This document shows, one piece after another, positions 33,180 through 40,235 of a stretch of DNA of 64,000 nucleotides. Numbering within the stretch: position 1 is the first letter of the stretch; every line of letters starts with the position of its first letter. The translations under genes and the position numbers were made by a program. The notes under the pieces are model-generated. The model was given only the letters and a program-made list of their open reading frames with translations. It made no database searches and was not told the origin of the DNA. This DNA is from Polynucleobacter corsicus (GTDB taxonomy: Bacteria; Pseudomonadota; Gammaproteobacteria; Burkholderiales; Burkholderiaceae): positions 496,001 to 560,000 of the forward strand of contig NZ_CP061314.1 in assembly GCF_018688255.1 (NCBI RefSeq), written 5' to 3'.

Positions 33180-33439
33180 TTTTTTTGTAAGACTTCTTTG
33201 AGCACATCGGCTTGGAGCTGAACCTCCGCGTACATCTTCTTTAAGCGGGCGTTCTCAGCTTCAAGCTCTTTAACGCGAGACATCATGGAAGCATCCATGC
33301 CGCCATACTTGGCTCGCCACTTATAGAAGCTAGCAATGCTAATGCCGTGTTCACGGCATAGCTCTGGGGCTGGCATGCCAGCCTCGGCTTGTTTGAGGAT
33401 GGCCATGATTTGGCTATCGGTAAAGCGGGAGGTTTTCAT
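33176..33439 (-). CDS. IS3-family transposase OrfA
   Basis: An 87-residue HTH protein (MKTSRFTDSQIMAILKQAEA, then GISIASFYKWRAKYGGMDAS) with a C-terminal leucine zipper (LEAENARLKKMYAEVQLQ). It binds the IS ends. It ends VLQKK at the A-rich slippery site; -1 slippage there continues into OrfB as QKKVTRPSRRRE. Confidence 0.9.
   Translation of the reverse strand: MKTSRFTDSQIMAILKQAEAGMPAPELCREHGISIASFYKWRAKYGGMDASMMSRVKELEAENARLKKMYAEVQLQADVLKEVLQKK
33179..33185 (-). other. Programmed -1 frameshift heptamer (A AAA AAG)
   Basis: Seven A residues followed by G on the minus strand, two codons before the orfA stop. The -1 frame enters orfB without a stop, as usual in the IS3 family. Confidence 0.85.
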
Positions 33440-33490
33440 AGAATTTCCTTTAAATCAAACAACTTAGAAATTCTACTTTTAAGTCAGGTT

Positions 33491-33528
33491 AAGGGGTGGG
33501 GGTATTACCAAGGGGTGGGGGTATTACC
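33491..33528. repeat. Tandem duplication of the IS right end (2 x 19 bp)
   Basis: AAGGGGTGGGGGTATTACC occurs at 33491-33509 and again at 33510-33528. The second copy is probably a leftover end from another transposition event. Confidence 0.75.
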
Positions 33529-33547
33529 GAGTAATTGCGAGATAAAT

Positions 33548-34594
33548 TTATCTAAATAAGTTTGAAATATTTAATTTCTCGTAATGGCCTGAATTTATCC
33601 AAAAATTTACATTGTTATTGATAGCTAACTCATAACCCCATTTCGCAATTGCAAGACTAATTTCTAAATTAGAAGAAACCGCAGCTCGTTCCCCAATTTT
33701 TGAAATTGCCTCGGAATTATTGGTGGTGAATTTAACCCACCTATCAAAATGAATCTTTGCCCCTAAGGTGTCTGATTTACTTCTATTGCATTTAGAGCAA
33801 GCTAGGACAAAGTTATGCATTAAGTCTCTGGGATAGAGTGAGAAGGGGATAAAGTGATCAACCTCAAGCTCTGAGGATGATTTATTGCAATAAAAGCATT
33901 TGTTTCCATAAAGCTCTTTGAGACCCTTGCATACTAGAGCTAGAGTTTTTCTTGAGGTTTCAAATAAGAAACTGTTGAGATCGTCTTTCTCCCCGAGAAT
34001 TGGGATATTTTTCGTATTTTTCTTAATGAAGTCAGTCCATCTGCTTCTTGCCAATTGTTGAATCAATGGCTGAAATCTTCTTAAGCAATAGGCAACCCCT
34101 TTTTTAAGGATTATTGAGCTAGGATTGCGCTCATATAAAAATGGAAGATTTCCTCCGCCAACATTCTGTAAGTAGTTAATTGGTTGCTTTGCCACTGTTG
34201 CGGCAACCGCAGTCACTAGCTTCTTATAGTTCTTTGAGCCCCTAGCGGCCTGTGAAGAGTTGCAGTTGTTTTGCTGCCTGAATTCATTAATAGCCTTAAT
34301 AATTGCTGCCTGAGTACCATTGTTTTGAAAAAGAATGGTACTTTCATTTGATCCTGAATCTTTGTAGGGGGCGGCTTGCTGCCAATAGAGCTCAATAAAT
34401 CTCTCCGCGATTTGTCTATTGCTTAATTTAAGCAAAGAGTCATCATCTTTGCCCAGCTCAATTGCTAGGTCTGCTAAGGAAATGAGTAGAGCGTATTTAT
34501 AGGTTGAGCTAAAGTCACTCTCATTAAAGAGTCTTTGGATTTTTGTGAGGAAGTCCAGTTGCTCCTCAGCTGATGGTGCGCAGCTCATTCCCAA
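33548..34594 (-). CDS. HNH endonuclease
   Basis: A 348-residue protein whose C-terminal third carries an HNH nuclease: CFYC (233-236), ELEVDHFIPFS with His247, NFVLACSKCN with Asn261 and the second zinc pair C266/C269, then RSKSD. The N-terminal 200 residues are helical and of unknown family. It should cut DNA or RNA with a divalent metal. Its start overlaps the HIT gene stop by 10 bases, so the two are translationally coupled, and both lie behind island box 6. Such a HIT-HNH pair suggests a defence module (inference). Confidence 0.82.
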   Translation of the reverse strand: MGMSCAPSAEEQLDFLTKIQRLFNESDFSSTYKYALLISLADLAIELGKDDDSLLKLSNRQIAERFIELYWQQAAPYKDSGSNESTILFQNNGTQAAIIKAINEFRQQNNCNSSQAARGSKNYKKLVTAVAATVAKQPINYLQNVGGGNLPFLYERNPSSIILKKGVAYCLRRFQPLIQQLARSRWTDFIKKNTKNIPILGEKDDLNSFLFETSRKTLALVCKGLKELYGNKCFYCNKSSSELEVDHFIPFSLYPRDLMHNFVLACSKCNRSKSDTLGAKIHFDRWVKFTTNNSEAISKIGERAAVSSNLEISLAIAKWGYELAINNNVNFWINSGHYEKLNISNLFR

Positions 34595-34974
34595 TACTTC
34601 GCTTTCTCAGGAATAATCCATCTTACGCCGCCTCTAGCATCTGCTTGATCACCTTTGTACCTAGGAATTAGATGCATGTGTAAATGCGGAACTGTTTGAC
34701 CAGCTGCAGGCCCATCGTTAATTCCAATGTTGTAACCATCGGGGCTAAATTCTTGTTCTAGTACTTTTTGAGCTTTTGTGACTAGTTCCATTAAGCCTTG
34801 CTGCTCTTCTCGGCTGATTTCAAACCAGGAGCCAATATGTCTTTTGGGAATCACTAATGTATGCCCAGGTGTCACTGGAAAGCCATCGCGAATCGTCACC
34901 CCAAATGCATTGGAATCAATAATTCGCTGAGCAGGCAGAGTGCAGAAAGGGCAAGGTTTTTCTGTTTTTGACAT
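34585..34974 (-). CDS. HIT-family nucleotide hydrolase/transferase
   Basis: A 129-residue histidine-triad protein with HLHMHL (His97, His99, His101), preceded by GINDGPAAGQTVP, and an N-terminal CPFC zinc pair plus FPVTPGHTLVIPKRHI. Family members hydrolyse adenylated or other nucleotide conjugates. It is the first gene of the leftward HIT-HNH operon, with island box 6 58 bases upstream of the start. Substrate unknown. Confidence 0.88.
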   Translation of the reverse strand: MSKTEKPCPFCTLPAQRIIDSNAFGVTIRDGFPVTPGHTLVIPKRHIGSWFEISREEQQGLMELVTKAQKVLEQEFSPDGYNIGINDGPAAGQTVPHLHMHLIPRYKGDQADARGGVRWIIPEKAKYWE

Positions 34975-35032
34975 TGGTGTATATGTAATAGCTTTGTACT
35001 TTTACTACTTTTAATAGTATTACATTTTCCAA

Positions 35033-35047
35033 GCTCACTCCGTGAGC
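35033..35047. promoter_or_regulatory. Island box 6: GCTCA-CTCCG-TGAGC
   Basis: Exact copy, half-sites extended to AAGCTCA / TGAGCTT. It lies between the divergent HIT-HNH (58 bases) and VWA-RmuC (83 bases) operons. A weak TGTAAT at 35070-35075 may be the rightward -10. Confidence 0.78.
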
Positions 35048-35130
35048 TTCTGCCCCCGTAACCTGAGCCTGTAATTCATAACCGCCTGCGTTTGCTCCTG
35101 CTGCAAATTTAGGCAAGCACAGGAGAAATC

Positions 35131-36480
35131 ATGATTAATGGCAGAGAATTAGAAGTGGTCCTAGGAACTCGCAAACAGGTAATGGCAAGTAATTCTGGCG
35201 AGAGTTTAGATGTGTTACTGCGTCTACGAGCACCTATGCAAGAAATTCATATGCAGGCCAATAGAACTCCGCTTGCGGTATCGCTAGTGATTGATCGCTC
35301 AGGCTCTATGGGGGAGGGAAGGCTTACTGAAGCTAAACGCTGTGCCCTGGACTTATTGTCTCGCCTAAAGGATGAAGATTGGGTCTCTGTTGTGATCTAC
35401 GATGATCAAGTTGAAGTCCTGCTGGAAACCATGTCTGCTCGTATGGCTAAAACCTTGTTGCCTATTCGTTTGGAAGGCATTCAGCCTCGTAGTATGACTA
35501 ACTTACATGGTGGCTGGCTTAAGGGTGCTGAAACATTAGCGCCCCGAGCAGGTCACGGTATGGTCAGTCGCGTAATCTTGTTATCTGACGGCCATGCCAA
35601 CCGAGGCTTACAAGAGCGTGAATCAATCTATGAGCAGGTGAGAGAGCTAGCAAGTGCTGGAGTCACCACCTCTACAGTAGGTATAGGTCTTGATTTTAAT
35701 GAAGAGCTGATGACTGGAATTGCAACGGCCGGTCAAGGTAATAGTTGGTATGGCCAGCGTGCCGAGGATCTTGCAGAATCTTTTGATGCGGAGCTCGGAT
35801 TCCTAACCAGTCTAGTTTGGCATGATTTGCGTATTAAGTTAACAACACCGCTATTGCCAAGTATGGGTCAGATCAAAGTGCGAAATGACTATGTAAAAAA
35901 TACTGGAGGTCAATATTGCTTGCCAGCCATTGCGCAAGGGTCAGAAGTTTGGATGGCAATCTCACTGTCAATGTCTGAAGTTATTCACCTACAAGATAAT
36001 GGCTCAGTTCTGCATTGCACGATATTGGCGAAAGATAAAGATGGTATTGAGCATGAGTTCGCGGTGAGTCTTCCGCAGCTTAAAGTGGCATCTCTAGCCG
36101 ACTATCGGTTGGCTCAAGAAGATGAATTGGTGGCTCGCCGCTTTAATGAGGTGGAGTCAGCCGATATCCAGCGAGAGGCCCGCGTACATGTGCGCGATCG
36201 CAACTGGTCAACTGTGGAGCGGCTGATGGGTAAGCTAGAGGAGCGTTCCAGAGAGAACCCTTGGTTGGTAGAAACAGTCAGTTACCTGCGTAAGCTCTTG
36301 GAAAGGCGTGATCATGATGCAATGGAAAAGGAATTGATGTATTCCTCTGATAAGCTTAAGAATCGTGTGGCTGATTTAAATGATTCCATGTCGTTCTGCA
36401 TGATGGAAGAAGCAGTTAAGCCAGCATTCATGCGCAAGAAGGTTTCTCAAGGTCGTAATTCAGATTCGCAAGAGACTTAA
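35131..36480 (+). CDS. von Willebrand factor A domain protein
   Basis: A 449-residue cytoplasmic protein with AGGAGAA before the ATG. After an N-terminal beta segment, the VWA domain (about 48-235) has an intact MIDAS: DRSGSMGEG (Asp55, Ser57, Ser59), Thr in SMTNLHGG and LLSDGHANRG. A beta-sandwich region (about 240-330) and a helical C-terminus follow, the usual layout of VWA proteins with a C-terminal helical part. It precedes rmuC by 23 bases, and the pair forms an operon behind island box 6. Probably a metal-dependent protein-interaction module. Confidence 0.85.
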   Translation: MINGRELEVVLGTRKQVMASNSGESLDVLLRLRAPMQEIHMQANRTPLAVSLVIDRSGSMGEGRLTEAKRCALDLLSRLKDEDWVSVVIYDDQVEVLLETMSARMAKTLLPIRLEGIQPRSMTNLHGGWLKGAETLAPRAGHGMVSRVILLSDGHANRGLQERESIYEQVRELASAGVTTSTVGIGLDFNEELMTGIATAGQGNSWYGQRAEDLAESFDAELGFLTSLVWHDLRIKLTTPLLPSMGQIKVRNDYVKNTGGQYCLPAIAQGSEVWMAISLSMSEVIHLQDNGSVLHCTILAKDKDGIEHEFAVSLPQLKVASLADYRLAQEDELVARRFNEVESADIQREARVHVRDRNWSTVERLMGKLEERSRENPWLVETVSYLRKLLERRDHDAMEKELMYSSDKLKNRVADLNDSMSFCMMEEAVKPAFMRKKVSQGRNSDSQET

Positions 36481-36503
36481 TATAAATAAGGGTAGGGGTA
36501 GGC

Positions 36504-37883
36504 ATGTTAGAGATCTACATCGGTTTTGGGATTCTCGCAATATTAGTGGTTGCGGTATGGCTAAAGTTAAGCAAGCTAAATCTTGATCAGAATATTGGTC
36601 AAGAGCTAGCGCAATTAAGAGTTGATCTTTCGCGTTTGGAGGGGTCCGTTCGAGAGCAGCTAGGCGCTCAAGGCACAACGATGACTGAGATACGCGCTGC
36701 CATGACCAATCTTGAGCGCGAGGTGATTCGAGTGCTGGATGCCAAGATTAGTCAATTAATTGCAGATACCAGAACCGAACGTGAATCTATGCAATTAGCC
36801 AGCACCAACGCAAGCACGGAGTTACGAACAGATCTCAATAGTCGTCTTACCAGTATGGGTACGACGATCACTCAGCAATTACAAGCAACTGGTAATCAGG
36901 TGAGCACTACCCTCAATCAACGCTTAGGAGAAATTCAGGCTGACTCGGCACAAAAGCTTGAGGCAATGCGCAAAACAGTTGATGAAAAACTGCATGCCAC
37001 ACTCGAGCAGCGCTTGGGCGAGTCCTTTAAGCAGGTATCAGAACGTTTGGAGCAAGTTCACCGAGGTCTTGGTGAAATGCAAACCTTAGCAACCGGAGTG
37101 GGTGATCTGAAGCGAGTTCTCACCAATGTGAAGTCTCGTGGCACATGGGGTGAAGTGCAGCTTGGTGCTTTAATTGAGCAAACCTTAACGATTGATCAGT
37201 ATTCTAAGAATATCTCTACGAGACCTGGCAGCAGAGACTTAGTTGAATTTGCTATTCGCCTGCCGGGGCAAGATGCAAATTCTCCAGTATGGTTGCCAGT
37301 CGACGCCAAGTTTCCAGTCGAAGATTATCAGCGCCTAATGGATGCGCAGGATCGTGCTGATTTAGTGGAAATAGAGTCAAGTGCTAAGGCTCTCGAAAGT
37401 CGCATTAAGAGTGAGGCTAAAACAATACGAGAGAAGTATGTTGAGCCCCCGTATACAACTGACTTTGCAATTCTGTTCTTGCCTACTGAGGGGCTATATG
37501 CTGAAGTAATGCGTCGCCAAGGTCTTTTAGAGTCACTACAAAGAGACTTTCGTGTAACAGTAGCTGGGCCATCTACATTTTCTGCAATGCTCAATAGCTT
37601 GCACATGGGATTTAAAACTCTCGCTATTGAAAAACGCTCATCTGAGATTTGGAACACTTTAGGTCAAATTAAAACGGAATTTAGTAAATTTGGTGATGTT
37701 ATTGATGCTACGAAGAAGAAATTAGAAGCGGCCACTAAATCCTTTGATGCTGTTGATGTGCGTACTCGACAAATAAATAAGAGGCTTAGCGGAGTAGAGG
37801 CTTTACCAATAGGAATTACACCTCTCATAGAGAGTGATGAGCTCGAAGATCCAGTTATAGGATCAGGTCTATCAGACGGCTAA
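36504..37883 (+). CDS. rmuC: RmuC-family recombination-limiting nuclease-like protein
   Basis: A 459-residue protein: an N-terminal membrane anchor (about 5-20), long coiled coil (about 25-190) and the RmuC domain (about 200-430) with GTWGEVQLGALIEQ, WLPVDAKFPVEDYQRL, TDFAILFLPTEGLYAE and AGPSTFSAMLNSLHMGFK. RmuC limits inversions at short repeats in E. coli and has a PD-(D/E)XK-like fold (VDAKFP). Here it is island cargo in an operon with a VWA protein. Whether the host has its own copy cannot be seen. Confidence 0.9.
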   Translation: MLEIYIGFGILAILVVAVWLKLSKLNLDQNIGQELAQLRVDLSRLEGSVREQLGAQGTTMTEIRAAMTNLEREVIRVLDAKISQLIADTRTERESMQLASTNASTELRTDLNSRLTSMGTTITQQLQATGNQVSTTLNQRLGEIQADSAQKLEAMRKTVDEKLHATLEQRLGESFKQVSERLEQVHRGLGEMQTLATGVGDLKRVLTNVKSRGTWGEVQLGALIEQTLTIDQYSKNISTRPGSRDLVEFAIRLPGQDANSPVWLPVDAKFPVEDYQRLMDAQDRADLVEIESSAKALESRIKSEAKTIREKYVEPPYTTDFAILFLPTEGLYAEVMRRQGLLESLQRDFRVTVAGPSTFSAMLNSLHMGFKTLAIEKRSSEIWNTLGQIKTEFSKFGDVIDATKKKLEAATKSFDAVDVRTRQINKRLSGVEALPIGITPLIESDELEDPVIGSGLSDG

Positions 37884-37888
37884 GAAAG

Positions 37889-37952
37889 CAGATTTTCAAT
37901 AAGCGGTTGATATAAAGGGCTTCTCCCTTGGAAAATCTGAGGAAAAGCCCTT
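37889..37952. terminator. Interleaved inverted repeats at the rmuC/alpA convergent junction
   Basis: CAGATTTTC (37889-37897) pairs with GAAAATCTG (37931-37939), and AAGGGCTT (37915-37922) pairs with AAGCCCTT (37945-37952). The order A-B-A'-B' allows either stem or a pseudoknot. Between two convergent genes it is probably a terminator region. Confidence 0.5.
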
Positions 37953-37955
37953 ATT

Positions 37956-38156
37956 TCAATGGCTTGATTGCCTTGTCTTTTCTCGGATAAAGGTCTGAAC
38001 CTGCTCAATAGTCCAAAAAGAGGATCTTCCAATCTTGATCGGCTTAGGGAACTCGCCTTTCTGAACCATTAGCCAAAACTTGGATTTTGAAATTGGCATG
38101 ACTTCCAGAATCTGTGGAATTCTCATTAAGATCACTTCTGAATTTGAATTACTCAT
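37956..38156 (-). CDS. AlpA-family phage regulator / excisionase-like protein
   Basis: A 66-residue MerR-like HTH protein (MRIPQILEVMPISKSKFWLM, then GEFPKPIKIGRSSFWTIEQVQTFI), matching the AlpA family that activates integrase or excision in P4-like satellites and prophages. AAGGAGG lies eight bases before the ATG, inside the end of a tiny upstream gene. It marks the boundary between cargo block 1 and the phage gene set. Here it lies far from the integrase (24 kb), unusual for AlpA. Confidence 0.85.
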   Translation of the reverse strand: MSNSNSEVILMRIPQILEVMPISKSKFWLMVQKGEFPKPIKIGRSSFWTIEQVQTFIREKTRQSSH

Positions 38157-38292
38157 GACGACCTCCTTGACGGACGCGCTTCATATTTTTTCGATATACC
38201 TGCAAAGCCATTTTTGCTGAACTCATCTTCGTGTAACCGTAAGAACGGTACAAACTGTAAAGCCGAATTGCTACCATCAAATTGTTCTCCAT
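38149..38292 (-). CDS. Small basic protein coupled to alpA
   Basis: A 47-residue frame (MENNLMVAIRLYSLYRSYGY, ending RQGGRHE) from ATG 38292. Its stop TAA overlaps the alpA start region (CATGAGTAA) and its last codons contain the alpA ribosome-binding site, so expression would be coupled. Eleven Lys/Arg residues suggest nucleic-acid binding. No family recognised. Confidence 0.5.
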   Translation of the reverse strand: MENNLMVAIRLYSLYRSYGYTKMSSAKMALQVYRKNMKRVRQGGRHE

Positions 38293-38348
38293 CTTGTCAT
38301 GTTATGTATGAATATGTGTGCTACTGAAGAGCAATGTAGTCAATGAAA

Positions 38349-38367
38349 TTTTGATGGTCAATCAAAA
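38349..38367. promoter_or_regulatory. Inverted repeat upstream of the alpA operon
   Basis: TTTTGAT-GGTCA-ATCAAAA, perfect seven-bp arms, 57 bases before the small coupled gene. A likely operator for a phage-type regulator. The rest of 38368-38706 is AT-rich and shows no gene. Confidence 0.45.
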
Positions 38368-38706
38368 GTCAATACCCATCCTCCGAACACAAATTATTTT
38401 TGGCCTACAAAAAAATATTTATTCATATAAGTGCTACAACCCAATCCAGTAATAGGCTACAGCCTTGTCAGTAATTTCCGATGGCATCAGGAGATTGATG
38501 GACATACATAGATCAATTAACACTTCAAAAGAATTATTTAAGTAACTCAAATTTCTTAAAGAAGGATTACAGCGAATTAGTAGATAAATAAATTCAAAAT
38601 AAATTCAGAAAAAACACGTTTGACGATACGCTTTCCGATTGTTAGATTCATCTCTTGCATTAAATAATTTACGTAAGAAAAAGAACGCTACGGAGACTGT
38701 TTTTAA

Positions 38707-39588
38707 ATGAATTACTACGAGCATCACATTGGAGATTACGCAGAAGCAACAGCCCATCTCACCTTTATCGAGGACGCTACCTATAGTCGCCTGATTAGAA
38801 AGTACTACGCTACCGAGAAACCACTTCCCATGGATGTGAAGTTTGTCCAAAGATTGATCAATGCAAGATCTAAGGAGGAAAAAAACGCAGTGATCTCAGT
38901 GCTCAATGAATTTTTTACCCTTACGGATGATGGCTGGAGGCAAGAGCGCTGCGACCATGAAATAGCAAGGTTCAAGGATCGCCAAATCAAAGCCAGAAGG
39001 AGCGCGGAAGGTCGCTGGCAGTCGTTATCAGCAGAGCAAATACTGTCTGACAGTACGACTATTTCCTCATGCGATCGCAATGCGAACGCATTGCCAGCGC
39101 AATGCTCACCAGACACCAAACACCAGACACCAAACACCAATCTCCATACACCAGACAAACAAAACAATGGGGTAGAAAAGAAAAATGAAGGAGAGGGCAA
39201 TCTAAGCCCAGCTCAAATAGTTCAACTTTTTGCAAAGGAGGGTATCAATATCCCCCTTGATGATGAACGCATCAACGAGATGCTTAGGTTGGATATTTCT
39301 GGAAAGGAAGTGGCTGACGCCATCTTGCAGGCTAAAGATACCAGGAGGCGCGCCTCAAGCTCAACACCGATTAATGTGGGATTTGTGATGGCCATTCTGA
39401 AGGGCATGCGAAGAAAGAGTCAAGCCATCAACCCAGTTGAAGATATCTGGTGGAAAAGTAACGAAGGGATAGATGCTAAGGGTAGGGAATTGGGCATGCG
39501 AGCTCAGGGTTCGGAAAGCTATGACGCCTTCAAAACTAGAATCTTCGCAGAACTACGCAAGCGTCAGGAGGTAGTTAATGCAGGCTAA
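38707..39588 (+). CDS. DUF1376 (YdaU-like) phage protein
   Basis: A 293-residue protein with the DUF1376 domain at the N-terminus: MNYYEHHIGDYAEATAHLTF, DATYSRLIRKYY, then ARSKEEKNAVISVL and WRQERCDHEIARF. Such proteins are found in prophage replication/regulation regions and may help replication initiation. The C-terminal half is helical. No helicase or primase gene follows. It overlaps the next gene by 11 bases and starts the rightward phage operon ending at TerL. Confidence 0.82.
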   Translation: MNYYEHHIGDYAEATAHLTFIEDATYSRLIRKYYATEKPLPMDVKFVQRLINARSKEEKNAVISVLNEFFTLTDDGWRQERCDHEIARFKDRQIKARRSAEGRWQSLSAEQILSDSTTISSCDRNANALPAQCSPDTKHQTPNTNLHTPDKQNNGVEKKNEGEGNLSPAQIVQLFAKEGINIPLDDERINEMLRLDISGKEVADAILQAKDTRRRASSSTPINVGFVMAILKGMRRKSQAINPVEDIWWKSNEGIDAKGRELGMRAQGSESYDAFKTRIFAELRKRQEVVNAG

Positions 39589-39817
39589 GCAATCAAGCCA
39601 AGCCATGGCGGGCGTCATTCAACTACCTGATATGGAAGACTTTCCTATTGGCTCGATTGTGAAGACGCCAAGTGGACGCATAGGCACGGTGGTTAAGCAT
39701 CGCGGTGCTCAAAGCCGATTTGATCTGTTTCAAAGAATCATCATTGAGTTTGAAGACCCTATCGGTGATTCAGTGGCGCTTCAACCTCATCTTCTGACAA
39801 TGATCAGGCTTCCATGA
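39578..39817 (+). CDS. Small phage-operon protein, SH3-like
   Basis: A 79-residue protein (MQAKQSSQAMAGVIQLPDME) with a beta-rich middle (GSIVKTPSGRIGTVVKHRG) like a small KOW/SH3 fold. It overlaps the DUF1376 gene by 11 bases and the small terminase gene by four (ATGA), so it is translated as part of that operon. Function unknown. Confidence 0.65.
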   Translation: MQAKQSSQAMAGVIQLPDMEDFPIGSIVKTPSGRIGTVVKHRGAQSRFDLFQRIIIEFEDPIGDSVALQPHLLTMIRLP

Positions 39818-40218
39818 TTGAAAACAATCAAAAGAAATCAAAGGGTGGAGCTAGACCTGGGGCGGGGCGAAAGACTGGCAGCTTAACTAAGCGGACCCGT
39901 CAGATAGCCGAAGCAGTGGCTACCCAGGGAATCACTCCATTAGAAGTCATGATGAAGGTAATGCACCAGCTATATGAGCATGCCAGCAATGTGCGTGAAG
40001 AAGATCTTGGTGAAAAAGAGTCGGCAAGTGAAGCTCGAATTAAGCTACTAAACATGGCCGCTACCGTTGGAAGGCATGCGGCGCCATATATACATCCACG
40101 TCTATCTGCAATTGAGCATACGGGCAAAGACGGTGCCCCGCTGCAGAGCGGAGTACTTGTAGTTCCCAGTGCGATGAGTGTTGAGGACTGGGAGAGATCT
40201 GCTCAGCCCAAGCATTAA
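39814..40218 (+). CDS. Phage terminase small subunit (TerS)
   Basis: A 134-residue protein with the N-terminal signature GGARPGAGRKTGSLTKR typical of small terminases that recognise packaging sites, then a helical region (TPLEVMMKVMHQLYEHAS) and a C-terminal tail that would contact TerL. It directly precedes the large subunit (17 bases), the standard order. Confidence 0.82.
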   Translation: MIENNQKKSKGGARPGAGRKTGSLTKRTRQIAEAVATQGITPLEVMMKVMHQLYEHASNVREEDLGEKESASEARIKLLNMAATVGRHAAPYIHPRLSAIEHTGKDGAPLQSGVLVVPSAMSVEDWERSAQPKH

Positions 40219-40235
40219 CCCGCTAAACCTAACCA

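Larger units (their letters stand above)
32311..33510 (-). mobile_element. IS3-family insertion sequence, apparently intact
   Basis: About 1.2 kb. The left end TGGTAATCCCCCCA and the right end (reverse complement TGGTAATACCCCCA) form imperfect terminal inverted repeats, with TTAAC and AAAAGTAGA also conserved inside. It encodes orfA and orfB on the minus strand with a slippery heptamer between them. No clean target duplication is seen, because the right end is followed by a second copy of its own last 19 bases. Confidence 0.85.
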
